A DNA stretch of 64,000 bases from NCBI RefSeq assembly GCF_003947455.1, contig NZ_QHJH01000005.1:50228-114227 (forward strand), in the 5' to 3' direction. The notes under the pieces were generated by a model that searched no databases, was not told the origin of the DNA, and saw only the letters and a program-made list of their open reading frames with translations. Made by a program: the position numbers and the translations under genes. Below are positions 48,482-56,593 of the stretch, piece after piece. Position 1 is the first letter of the stretch; the number at the start of each line of letters is the position of its first letter. The DNA comes from Streptomyces sp. WAC 04229 (GTDB lineage Bacteria; Actinomycetota; Actinomycetes; Streptomycetales; Streptomycetaceae).

Positions 48482-48967
48482 GTGACTATCGAGCCCAAGG
48501 GTGGCGACCGGACGATGGACGAGACCGGGCCCGCCGGGCCGCTGCCGTACGAAGGGGTCTGGCGCTTCACCGCCCCCGCGGTGGACGCCTCCGTGCCGCA
48601 GGCCCGGCACGCCGTGCGGGACCTTCTGGTGCGCCAGGGCGTACCGGTCTCCGACGACGTGACCCAGGCGCTGCTGCTGATCGTCTCGGAACTGGTCACG
48701 AACGCGGTCCGGCACGCGGCGGTGCTGTCCCCGGTGCTCGCCGTCGAGGTCGCCGTCGGGCCCGAGTGGGTGCGGGTGGCGGTGGAGGACGACCACCCCT
48801 ACCGCCCGACCGCCCTGGAGAACGACTACGGGCGGACGGGCGGGCGCGGGCTGCTGCTGGTCCGCGAGCTGACCCGGGAGTCGGGCGGAGCCTGCGACGT
48901 GGTTCACACGGCGACCGGCGGCAAGGTGATCTGGGCCGCGCTGCCGCTCAAGCACGCCCTGCCGTAG
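48482..48967 (+). CDS. HATPase_c-type (RsbW-like) ATP-binding protein
   Basis: 161 residues from a GTG at 48482; GTG 48479 and ATG 48515 are alternatives and the N-terminus is uncertain. Bergerat-fold motifs VSELVTNAVRHA, VAVEDDHPYRPT and GGRGLLLVRELTRE are of the anti-sigma / serine kinase type common in Streptomyces. The HATPase sequence lacks an HK dimerisation domain, so it is a stand-alone regulator, perhaps an anti-sigma factor. The start is near a region with poorly conserved bases. Convergent with idi at 3 bp separation. Confidence 0.85.
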   Translation: MTIEPKGGDRTMDETGPAGPLPYEGVWRFTAPAVDASVPQARHAVRDLLVRQGVPVSDDVTQALLLIVSELVTNAVRHAAVLSPVLAVEVAVGPEWVRVAVEDDHPYRPTALENDYGRTGGRGLLLVRELTRESGGACDVVHTATGGKVIWAALPLKHALP

Positions 48968-48970
48968 GGC

Positions 48971-49564
48971 TCACCAGCCGGCCGACGGGCCTGTCAGCTC
49001 GCGGACGGCCGGACGGGCGGCGTCCAGCACGGTCATGAACCACGCCGAGAAGGTGTCCCGCCCGTGCCGCTCGGACAGCTCGGCCGGCGAGACGAAGGCC
49101 GTACCCGCGACCTCCTCGGGGTCGGGCCGCGGCTCCGCCTGGACCAGGCCGACGAAGAGGTGGTTGTACTCCTGCTCGACCAGCCCGGAGGCCGGGTCGG
49201 GGTGGTTGTAGCGCACCGTGCCGGCCTCCGCGAGCAGGGAAGGCGAGACGCCCAGCTCCTCGTACGTCCGCCGGGCCGCCGCCGCGAACGGCGCCTCTCC
49301 GGGATAGGGATGACCGCAGCACGTGTTGGACCACACACCGGGGGAGTGGTACTTGCCGAGCGCTCGCTGCTGGATCAGCAGCCGGCCCCGCTCGTCGAAG
49401 AGGAACACGGAGAAGGCGCGGTGCAGCTGCCCAGGTGGCTGGTGCGCGGAGAGCTTCTCCGCCGTACCGATCGTCACGCCGTTCTCGTCGACCAGTTCCA
49501 GCAAAATCGCGTCTGCGGTGCCGTTCGACGAACTGTGCGTCGCGGTGGCAGGAGTGATCGGCAT
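48971..49564 (-). CDS. idi: Isopentenyl-diphosphate delta-isomerase (type I)
   Basis: 197 residues from the ATG at 49564 (GAAGG six bases upstream), the length of the known Streptomyces enzyme; an ATG at 49570 overlaps the ribosome site. Nudix-fold isomerase converting IPP to DMAPP. The catalytic Cys in WSNTCCGHPYPGE, the metal-binding and catalytic Glu in EQEYNHLF and HRAFSVFLFDERGRLLIQQRA are present. It supplies allylic diphosphate to polyprenyl synthesis, the substrate of the hopanoid operon in this window. Confidence 0.95.
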   Translation of the reverse strand: MPITPATATHSSSNGTADAILLELVDENGVTIGTAEKLSAHQPPGQLHRAFSVFLFDERGRLLIQQRALGKYHSPGVWSNTCCGHPYPGEAPFAAAARRTYEELGVSPSLLAEAGTVRYNHPDPASGLVEQEYNHLFVGLVQAEPRPDPEEVAGTAFVSPAELSERHGRDTFSAWFMTVLDAARPAVRELTGPSAGW

Positions 49565-49827
49565 ACCCATCCTTCACATCGGTCCTCGCGTCCCAAGTGT
49601 GCCGTACGAATCCGGCACTCCCGGGACTTGCCGGCGCACCCGCATGTCCCACGCGCCGCCGCGGGAGGGGCCCGATGGATGATCGTGCCCGGCGGCGGCG
49701 TTCGAGAACCTCCGCGGCGTGACCACGCGGGTGGCACGGTGGCACCGGGAGCGACCGCACGGCGGACCGGGGCCCTCGACGGCGCGTTTGCGCGCGTACG
49801 CGCCCCCGGGCCCTCGGCGCCGCGTCC

Positions 49828-50766
49828 TCAGTGGCACAGGCGCGCCTCGTGCTCGGCGTGCCCGCCGGGCTCCAGCTGGAAGGTGCAGTGCTCCACGTCG
49901 AAGTGGTCGCCGAGGCAGCCCTGCAACTCGTGCAGCATCTTCTCGTGGCCGATCGCGCTCAGCGTCTCACCGCTCACCACCACGTGCGCCGACAGCACCG
50001 GCAGGCCCGAGGTGATCGTCCAGGCGTGCAGGTCGTGCACGTCCTCGACGCCGTCCAGCGCCAGTATGTGGGCGCGCACCTCGCCGATGTCCACGCCCTT
50101 GGGGGCCGCCTCCAGGAGCACGTCCAGGGTCTCGCGCAGCAGCCGCAGCGTGCGCGGCACGATCATCAGACCGATGACGAGCGACGCGATCGGGTCGGCC
50201 GGCTGCCAGCCCGTGGCAAGGATCACCAGCGCCGAGACGATCACCGCGAGGGACCCCAGCGCGTCGGCCGCCACCTCCAGGAAGGCGCCGCGCACGTTGA
50301 GGCTGTCCTTCTGGCCGCGCATCAGCAGCGACAGCGACACCACGTTCGCCACCAGGCCGATCGCACCGAAGACGACGGTCAGCCCGCCCTGGGTGCCGGC
50401 GGGTGTGACGAACCGCTCGATCGCCTCGTACAGCACGTACCCGCCCACGCCGAGCAGCAGCACGCAGTTGGCCAGGGCGGCGAGGATCTCGGCACGGGCG
50501 TAGCCGAAGGTACGCCGGTCGCTGGCCGGCCGGCTCGCGAAGTGCACGGCCAGCAGCGCCATGCCCAGGCCCAGGGCGTCCGTCGCCATGTGCGCCGCGT
50601 CGGCGATCAGGGCCAGCGAGTCGGCCAGCACCCCGCCCGCGATCTCGACGACCATGACGGTCAGGGTGATCCCCAGCGCCACCCGCAGCCTGCCGCGGTA
50701 CGCGGCCGTCGCCGTCCCGCCGGCCGGCGCCCCGTGCGCGTGCCCGTGATCGTGCCCAGCCCCCAT
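49828..50766 (-). CDS. Cation diffusion facilitator (CzcD-type) efflux protein
   Basis: 312 residues from the ATG at 50766 with GGGAGG upstream. A His-rich N-terminus (MGAGHDHGHAHG) precedes six membrane spans; LADSLALIADAAHMATDALG and VRGAFLEVAADALGS carry the HxxxD and DxxxD metal site of CDF proteins. The C-terminal cytoplasmic domain (VHDLHAWTITSGLPVLSAHVV) is present. It is likely to expel Zn(II), Co(II) or Cd(II) in exchange for protons. Divergent from the envelope-polymer operon by 476 bp. Confidence 0.94.
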   Translation of the reverse strand: MGAGHDHGHAHGAPAGGTATAAYRGRLRVALGITLTVMVVEIAGGVLADSLALIADAAHMATDALGLGMALLAVHFASRPASDRRTFGYARAEILAALANCVLLLGVGGYVLYEAIERFVTPAGTQGGLTVVFGAIGLVANVVSLSLLMRGQKDSLNVRGAFLEVAADALGSLAVIVSALVILATGWQPADPIASLVIGLMIVPRTLRLLRETLDVLLEAAPKGVDIGEVRAHILALDGVEDVHDLHAWTITSGLPVLSAHVVVSGETLSAIGHEKMLHELQGCLGDHFDVEHCTFQLEPGGHAEHEARLCH

Positions 50767-51242
50767 GAGAAAGCCGCCTCCCTGTCTGTCCGTCGTCCGG
50801 CGCCCGGCCTCCGGATCACAGTCAACTACGGGTAGGGGGTATCCGGCAACGCGGCACTGAACACCGTTGTCATGTGCTCTGACCTGCGTAAACGTTGCGC
50901 AGGTCAGAGGGTGGGCGACGCCCGGGAGTCCCGTCTGCGCCAGTTGGCCGAACGGTCGGCGCGCGGGCCGGTCTGACCCTGCGCGAACATCCGCGGACAC
51001 TGAGCGATGTCCGTGATGCCCGGTCTGGGGGCGCGGTTTGTGGGCGGGCCCCCGGATCCACGATGATGATCGCGGCAAAGGCGGGTGCAAGCGGCGCCGA
51101 CCGACTGTGAAACGGGCGGTGAACACGGCGTTCCCGGCATCCGATAGCCTCTGCCGACACGCCGCCCGGGTGCCACCGGCACGGGCGTCCCACCATGCAC
51201 AGGCCCGGCGTTCCAGGCACGGGCACCAGGGAGTGAGTTCGG
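50767..51242. other. 476-bp divergent intergenic region with a long palindrome
   Basis: No gene seen. The notable item is the perfect 12-bp inverted repeat at 50877-50909. A segment near 50830-50845 (minus strand ATACCCCCTACCCGTAG) has a C-rich half-site like those of CsoR-type metal regulators, but the other half is degenerate. Low-information GC sequence fills the rest, with the ribosome site for the operon at the right end (AGGGAG, 51228). Confidence 0.6.
50877..50909. promoter_or_regulatory. Perfect 12-bp inverted repeat, probable operator
   Basis: CTCTGACCTGCG, nine bases (TAAACGTTG), CGCAGGTCAGAG. It lies between two divergent start sites, where a terminator would have no purpose, so a regulatory protein site is more likely. 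It is 111 bp from the CDF start and 334 bp from the operon start. Confidence 0.5.
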
Positions 51243-53060
51243 TTGCCGACCGCCATCCTCACCGGTCAGCCGGTCCCCGGTTCGTCGATCGAGAGCGAAC
51301 TGCGGTCCCTGGGCTTCGACGTGCAGCACGCCTCCGGCGCCGCCGACACCGAGACGCTGCTGGCCGGCGTCCCGGCCGCGGAACGGGTCGCCGTCGTCGA
51401 CGCCCGCTTCGTGGGCCACCCGCATGCCCTGCGCCTCGGCCTCACCGACCCGCGCTTCCCGCTGGCCGCCGTCCCGGGCGCGGTGACCGCCCGCGCCGAC
51501 GGACGCCAGGCGCTGACCCGGGCGATGGCCCGCGAGAACTCCGCGGGCGGCGGTACGGCCCTCGCCGTCGACAGCCTCGCCGACCGGATCACCGCCGCCC
51601 TCGACGCCGACGGCGCCGCCGTGCACCGCCCCGAACTGGGCAGCCTCGTCGCCGCCGTCCCCGCCGACCCGCAGGCCCGCAACGAGGCCCGGCAGGCGGT
51701 CGCCGCCGTCGACGACGAGGCCGTACGCCTGAAGTCGGCGGTCAAGGCCCGCGACGGCTTCGTCACCACCTTCGCCATCAGCCCCTACTCCCGCTACATC
51801 GCCCGCTGGTGCGCCCGGCGCGGACTGACCCCCAACCAGGTCACCACCGCCTCACTGCTCACCGCGCTGATAGCGGCCGGCTGCGCGGCCACCGGCACCC
51901 GCGGCGGCTTCGTCGCCGCAGGCGTCCTGCTGATCGCGTCCTTCGTCCTCGACTGCACCGACGGGCAGCTGGCCCGCTACTCCCTGCAGTACTCCACGCT
52001 CGGCGCCTGGCTGGACGCCACTTTCGACCGCGCCAAGGAGTACGCCTACTACGCGGGCCTCGCCCTCGGAGCCGCCCGCGGCGGCGACGACGTGTGGGCC
52101 CTCGCGCTCGGCGCGATGGTCCTCCAGACCTGCCGGCACGTCGTCGACTTCTCGTTCAACGAGGCCAACCACGACGCGGCCGCCAACACCAGCCCCACCG
52201 CCGCCCTCTCCGACCGGCTCGACAGCGTCGGCTGGACGGTCTGGCTCCGCCGCATGATCGTCCTGCCCATCGGCGAGCGCTGGGCCATGATCGCCGTCCT
52301 GACCGCGGTCACCACCCCCCGGATCACCTTCTACGTACTGCTGATCGGCTGCGCCTTCGCCGCGACGTACACCACGGCGGGCCGGGTCCTGCGCTCGCTG
52401 ACCAGGAAGGCGACGCGGACCGACCGGGCCGCCAAGGCGCTGTCCGACCTCGCCGACTCCGGCCCGCTGGCCGAGGCCGGCGCCAAGGGCCTCGCGAGGA
52501 CCGCCCGCCGACTCCCCGGCTTCGCCGCCCCCGCGCTCGCCCTGCTCGGCGGCCTCGCCGTCGTCGCGACGGCCGCCTTCACCGACTTCGGCGGCCCCTG
52601 GCCGCTCCTCGGCGCGATCGTCTACGTGCTGACCTCCGCCGTGGCCGTCGCCCGCCCCCTCAAGGGCGCCCTCGACTGGCTCGTCCCGCCGTTCTTCAGG
52701 GCCGCCGAGTACGGCACCGTCCTGGCACTGGCGGCGAAAGCCGGCGTGAACGGGGCGCTTCCGGCGGCTTTCGGGCTGGTGGCCGCGGTCGCCTACCATC
52801 ACTACGACACGGTCTACCGCATCCGTGGCGACGCGGGTGCGCCGCCGCAGTGGCTGGTGCGGACGGTCGGGGGGCACGAGGGCCGCACGCTGGTGATCAC
52901 CGCGCTGGCCGTGCTGCTCACCGCCACACAGTTCAAGGTCGCGCTCACGGCCCTCGCCGTGGCCGTGGCACTCGTGGTGCTCGTGGAGAGCATCCGCTTC
53001 TGGGTCGCCGCCCACAAGGTCGGCGCACCCGCCGTACACGACGAAGGAGAACCCGCATGA
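51243..53060 (+). CDS. CDP-alcohol phosphatidyltransferase fusion with long N-terminal domain
   Basis: 605 residues from a TTG at 51243. Residues 1-155 are an alpha-beta region of unknown function (DUF5941 by recollection). From residue 160 VRLKSAVKARDGFVTTFAIS and PYSRYIARWCARRGLTPNQV resemble the C-terminal half of bifunctional inositol-phosphate cytidylyltransferase/DIPP synthases. The catalytic CDP-OH signature DCTDGQLARYS, GAWLDATFDRAKEY (DGxxAR-x8-GxxxDxxxD) is complete, with about eight further membrane spans. It should move a phosphoalcohol from a CDP-alcohol to an acceptor. First gene of the operon; its stop overlaps the next gene by 4 bp. Confidence 0.9.
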   Translation: MPTAILTGQPVPGSSIESELRSLGFDVQHASGAADTETLLAGVPAAERVAVVDARFVGHPHALRLGLTDPRFPLAAVPGAVTARADGRQALTRAMARENSAGGGTALAVDSLADRITAALDADGAAVHRPELGSLVAAVPADPQARNEARQAVAAVDDEAVRLKSAVKARDGFVTTFAISPYSRYIARWCARRGLTPNQVTTASLLTALIAAGCAATGTRGGFVAAGVLLIASFVLDCTDGQLARYSLQYSTLGAWLDATFDRAKEYAYYAGLALGAARGGDDVWALALGAMVLQTCRHVVDFSFNEANHDAAANTSPTAALSDRLDSVGWTVWLRRMIVLPIGERWAMIAVLTAVTTPRITFYVLLIGCAFAATYTTAGRVLRSLTRKATRTDRAAKALSDLADSGPLAEAGAKGLARTARRLPGFAAPALALLGGLAVVATAAFTDFGGPWPLLGAIVYVLTSAVAVARPLKGALDWLVPPFFRAAEYGTVLALAAKAGVNGALPAAFGLVAAVAYHHYDTVYRIRGDAGAPPQWLVRTVGGHEGRTLVITALAVLLTATQFKVALTALAVAVALVVLVESIRFWVAAHKVGAPAVHDEGEPA

Positions 53061-53809
53061 TCGGCCTCGTGCTGGCGGCCGGCGCCGGACGCCGTCTGCG
53101 CCCCTACACCGACACCCTGCCCAAGGCACTGGTCCCGGTCGGCCCCGAGGGTGCGGAGGACAGCATCACGGTGCTGGACCTGACGCTGGCGAACTTCGCC
53201 GAGGTCGGCCTGACCGAGGTCGGGATCATCGTCGGCTACCGCAAGGAAGCCGTGTACGACCGCAAGGAGGCGCTGGAGCAGAAGTACGGCGTCAAGCTCA
53301 CCCTCATCGACAACGACAAGGCCGAGGAGTGGAACAACGCCTACTCCCTGTGGTGCGGCCGTGACGCCCTCAAGGACGGCGTGATCCTCGCCAACGGCGA
53401 CACCGTGCACCCGGTCTCCGTCGAGAAGACGCTGCTCGCCGCCCGCGGCGACGGCAAGAAGATCATCCTCGCCCTCGACACGGTGAAGAACCTCGCCGAG
53501 GAGGAGATGAAGGTCGTCGTCGACCCCGACAAGGGCGTCCAGCGCATCACCAAGCTGATGGACCCGGCCGAGGCGACCGGCGAGTACATCGGCGTCACCC
53601 TCATCGAGGGCGATGCCGCCGGCGACCTGGCCGACGCGCTGAAGACCACCTTCGAGCGCGACCCGCAGCTGTACTACGAGGACGGCTACCAGGAGCTGGT
53701 CAACCGCGGTTTCAAGATCGACGTGGCGCCGATCGGCGACCTCAAGTGGGTCGAGATCGACAATCACGACGACCTCGCCAAGGGTCGGGAGATCGCGTGC
53801 CAGTACTGA
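53057..53809 (+). CDS. Sugar/polyol-phosphate nucleotidyltransferase
   Basis: 250 residues, start overlapping the previous stop (ATGA). The nucleotide-binding loop MIGLVLAAGAGRRLRPYTDT and the metal site VILANGDTVH are of the NTP-transferase (GT-A) family. Length and lack of extra domains resemble IPCT-type inositol- or alcohol-phosphate cytidylyltransferases as well as GlmU/RmlA-like enzymes. Together with flanking CDP-alcohol phosphotransferases, CTP-dependent activation is more likely. The substrate may be the product of the downstream dehydrogenase. Confidence 0.9.
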   Translation: MIGLVLAAGAGRRLRPYTDTLPKALVPVGPEGAEDSITVLDLTLANFAEVGLTEVGIIVGYRKEAVYDRKEALEQKYGVKLTLIDNDKAEEWNNAYSLWCGRDALKDGVILANGDTVHPVSVEKTLLAARGDGKKIILALDTVKNLAEEEMKVVVDPDKGVQRITKLMDPAEATGEYIGVTLIEGDAAGDLADALKTTFERDPQLYYEDGYQELVNRGFKIDVAPIGDLKWVEIDNHDDLAKGREIACQY

Positions 53810-54858
53810 CGAGGCTCATCCCGTCGCCGGTCGTCGTGGACATCCGCGCGGGTGCCCTCGACGACCTGGGAGCCGTGCTCGCCGACGAGCGCATCTCCCA
53901 CTCGGGCAAGCTCGCCGTCGCCGTCAGCGGCGGTTCCGGCGCCCGGCTGCGTGAGCGCGTCACTCCCTCCCTGCCCGGCGCCGACTGGTTCGAGGTCGGC
54001 GGCGGCACCCTGGACGACGCGATCAACCTGGCCGGCGCCATGAAGGGCGGCCACTACGACGCGGTCGTGGGCCTCGGCGGCGGCAAGATCATCGACTGTG
54101 CCAAGTTCGCCGCGGCGCGCATCGGCCTCCCGCTGGTCGCCGTGCCCACGAACCTCGCGCACGACGGTCTGTGCTCGCCGGTCGCCACCCTGGACAACGA
54201 CGCCGGCCGCGGCTCCTACGGCGTGCCGAACCCGATCGCGGTCGTCATCGACCTGGACGTCATCCGCGCGGCGCCGGCCCGCTTCGTGCGCGCCGGCATC
54301 GGTGACGCCGTCTCCAACGTCTCCGCGATCGCGGACTGGGAGCTGGCGAACCGGGTCAAGGGCGAGCGGATCGACGGCCTGGCCGCCGCCATGGCCCGCC
54401 AGGCGGGCGAGGCCGTGCTCCGGCACCCGGGCGGCATCGGGGACAACGAGTTCCTCCAGGTGCTGGCCGAGGCGCTGGTGCTCAGCGGCATCGCCATGTC
54501 GGTGTCGGGCGACTCGCGGCCGTCCTCGGGCGCCTGCCACGAGATCAACCACGCCCTCGACCTGCTCTTCCCCACCCGCGCGGCCGCCCACGGCGAGCAG
54601 TGCGGACTGGGCGCGGCCTTCGCGATGTACCTGCGCGGGGCCCACGAGGAGTCCGCCCACATGGCCGAGGTGCTGCGCCGGCACGGGCTGCCGGTGCTCC
54701 CGGAGGAGATCGGCTTCACACCCCAGGAGTTCTTCCGGGCCGTGGAGTACGCACCCCATACCCGGCCCGGCCGCTACACGATCCTCGAGCACCTCGACCT
54801 GAAAACCGACCAGATCAAGGACCTGTACGCCGACTATGTCAAGGCCATCGGTAGCTGA
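53797..54858 (+). CDS. Glycerol-1-phosphate-dehydrogenase-like (AraM/EgsA) enzyme
   Basis: 353 residues from a GTG at 53797 (GGGAG upstream), overlapping the previous gene by 13 bp. Iron- or zinc-dependent alcohol-dehydrogenase superfamily: VVGLGGGKIIDCAKFAA, VPTNLAHDGLCSPVA, the metal ligands in GDAVSN, SSGACHEINHALD and AHGEQC. AraM/EgsA reduce dihydroxyacetone phosphate to sn-glycerol-1-phosphate, the archaeal enantiomer. A 2-deoxy-scyllo-inosose-like or other cyclic polyol reaction cannot be excluded. It would supply the phosphoalcohol to be activated by the cytidylyltransferase. Confidence 0.88.
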   Translation: MPVLTRLIPSPVVVDIRAGALDDLGAVLADERISHSGKLAVAVSGGSGARLRERVTPSLPGADWFEVGGGTLDDAINLAGAMKGGHYDAVVGLGGGKIIDCAKFAAARIGLPLVAVPTNLAHDGLCSPVATLDNDAGRGSYGVPNPIAVVIDLDVIRAAPARFVRAGIGDAVSNVSAIADWELANRVKGERIDGLAAAMARQAGEAVLRHPGGIGDNEFLQVLAEALVLSGIAMSVSGDSRPSSGACHEINHALDLLFPTRAAAHGEQCGLGAAFAMYLRGAHEESAHMAEVLRRHGLPVLPEEIGFTPQEFFRAVEYAPHTRPGRYTILEHLDLKTDQIKDLYADYVKAIGS

Positions 54859-55615
54859 ACTACGTCCGGTCGTCCATCCCGCGGGGGTCAAGGACCGGCG
54901 CAGCGGTGAGCACTGGGCGGGACGCCTCTACATGCGCGAGGTCTCGCTGCGGATCGACCGCTACCTGGTGAACACCAGGATCACGCCCAACCAGCTCACG
55001 TACCTGATGACCGTCTGCGGCGTGCTCGCGGCCCCGGCCCTGCTGGTGCCGGGGATCACGGGCGCCGTGCTCGGCGTCGTCGCGGTCCAGCTCTACCTGC
55101 TGCTGGACTGCGTCGACGGCGAGATCGCCCGCTGGCGCAAGCAGTACTCGCTCGCCGGCGTCTACCTGGACCGGGTCGGCGCCTACCTGACCGACGCCGC
55201 GGTCCTGGTCGGCCTCGGCCTGCGCGCCGCCGACGTCTTCGGCACCGGGCGGATCGACTGGCTGTGGGCCTTCCTCGGCACCCTGGCCGCGCTCGGCGCC
55301 ATCCTGATCAAGGCAGAGACCGACCTCGTCGGCGTGGCACGGCACCAGACCGGCAAGGCGCCGGTGGCGGAGGCCGCCTCCGAGCCGCGCTCATCCGGCA
55401 TGGCGCTGGCCCGACGGGCCGCCGGGGCGCTCAAGTTCCACCGGCTGATCCTCGGCATCGAGGCGTCCCTGCTGATCCTCGTCCTCGCGATCGTCGACCA
55501 GAGCCGCGGCGACCTCTTCTTCACCCGCCTCGGCACCGCCGTACTCGCCGGCATCGCGCTGCTGCAGACCCTGCTGCACCTGGTGTCCATCCTCGCCTCC
55601 AGCAGGCTGAAGTGA
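54836..55615 (+). CDS. Second CDP-alcohol phosphatidyltransferase
   Basis: 259 residues, overlapping the dehydrogenase by 23 bp. The catalytic signature DCVDGEIARWR, AGVYLDRVGAYLTDA (DGxxAR-x8-GxxxDxxxD) is complete and about six membrane spans surround it. The N-terminal KDRRSGEHWAGRLYMREVSL segment is of the family that includes phosphatidylinositol-phosphate and DIPP synthases. With the 605-residue paralogue the operon has two such transferases, suggesting two successive phosphodiester bonds or two acceptors. Confidence 0.92.
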   Translation: MSRPSVAELRPVVHPAGVKDRRSGEHWAGRLYMREVSLRIDRYLVNTRITPNQLTYLMTVCGVLAAPALLVPGITGAVLGVVAVQLYLLLDCVDGEIARWRKQYSLAGVYLDRVGAYLTDAAVLVGLGLRAADVFGTGRIDWLWAFLGTLAALGAILIKAETDLVGVARHQTGKAPVAEAASEPRSSGMALARRAAGALKFHRLILGIEASLLILVLAIVDQSRGDLFFTRLGTAVLAGIALLQTLLHLVSILASSRLK

Positions 55616-56496
55616 GCGCGCCCATGAAGGTCGGTGCCGTGATCATCACGATGGGCAACCGTCCCGAGGAACTGCGGGCCCTGATCGACTCGGTCGCCAA
55701 GCAGGACGGCGACCCGGTCCAGGTCGTCGTCGTCGGCAACGGCTCGCCCGTCCCGGAGGTGCCGGACGGCGTGCGCACCGTCGAGCTGCCCGAGAACCTG
55801 GGCATCCCCGGCGGCCGCAACGTCGGCATCGAGGCCTTCGGACCGGGCGGGAGCGATGTCGACGTCCTGCTCTTCCTCGACGACGACGGCCTGCTCGCCC
55901 GCACCGACACCGCCGAGCTGTGCCGTGAGGCCTTCGCGGCCGACGACAAGCTGGGCATCATCAGCTTCCGCATCGCCGACCCGGACACCGGTGAGACCCA
56001 GCGGCGGCACGTCCCCCGGCTGCGCGCCTCCGACCCGATGCGCTCCTCCCGGGTGACCACCTTCCTCGGCGGCGCCAACGCCGTGCGCACCCGTGTCCTC
56101 ACCCAGGTCGGCGGCCTCCCGGACGCGTTCTTCTACGCCCACGAGGAGACCGACCTGGCCTGGCGGGCGCTCGACGCGGGCTGGATGATCGACTACCGGT
56201 CCGACATGGTGCTCAACCACCCCACGACCGCCCCCTCCCGGCACGCGGTCTACCACCGCATGGTCGCCCGCAATCGCGTGTGGCTCGCCCGCCGCAACCT
56301 GCCCGCGCTCCTGGTCCCGGTCTACCTGGGCGTCTGGATGCTGCTCACGCTGCTGCGCCGCCCCTCGCGACCTGCGCTGAAGGCCTGGTTCGGCGGTTTC
56401 CGGGAGGGCTGGGCGACCCCGTGCGGTCCCCGTCGGCCCATGCGGTGGCGTACGGTGTGGCGCCTGACCCGGCTGGGCCGCCCTCCGGTGATCTGA
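55612..56496 (+). CDS. Family 2 glycosyltransferase
   Basis: 294 residues from a GTG at 55612, overlapping the previous stop (GTGA); an ATG at 55624 is an alternative. GT-A fold: VGAVIITMGNRPEELRALID, VVGNGSP, ENLGIPGGRNVGIEAFG and the metal-binding LLFLDDDG, then AHEETDLAWRALDAGW (acceptor and catalytic acid). The C-terminal region has one hydrophobic stretch (LLVPVYLGVWMLLTLL), so it is membrane-anchored. It is likely to add sugars to the polyol-phosphate product. Confidence 0.92.
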   Translation: MSAPMKVGAVIITMGNRPEELRALIDSVAKQDGDPVQVVVVGNGSPVPEVPDGVRTVELPENLGIPGGRNVGIEAFGPGGSDVDVLLFLDDDGLLARTDTAELCREAFAADDKLGIISFRIADPDTGETQRRHVPRLRASDPMRSSRVTTFLGGANAVRTRVLTQVGGLPDAFFYAHEETDLAWRALDAGWMIDYRSDMVLNHPTTAPSRHAVYHRMVARNRVWLARRNLPALLVPVYLGVWMLLTLLRRPSRPALKAWFGGFREGWATPCGPRRPMRWRTVWRLTRLGRPPVI

Positions 56497-56593
56497 CAAG
56501 CTCGTACCCGAGAGCGTTCCGGCTCCGACCGGGGCCAACAGGTCCGTGCCAGGCCCGCGCGGCCGAGCATTCCGAAGACGAAAGTATCCACCA

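Noticed and set aside
50830..50846. CsoR-type copper operator upstream of the CDF gene
   Set aside because: Only one half-site is convincing; the other half lacks the expected G-run.
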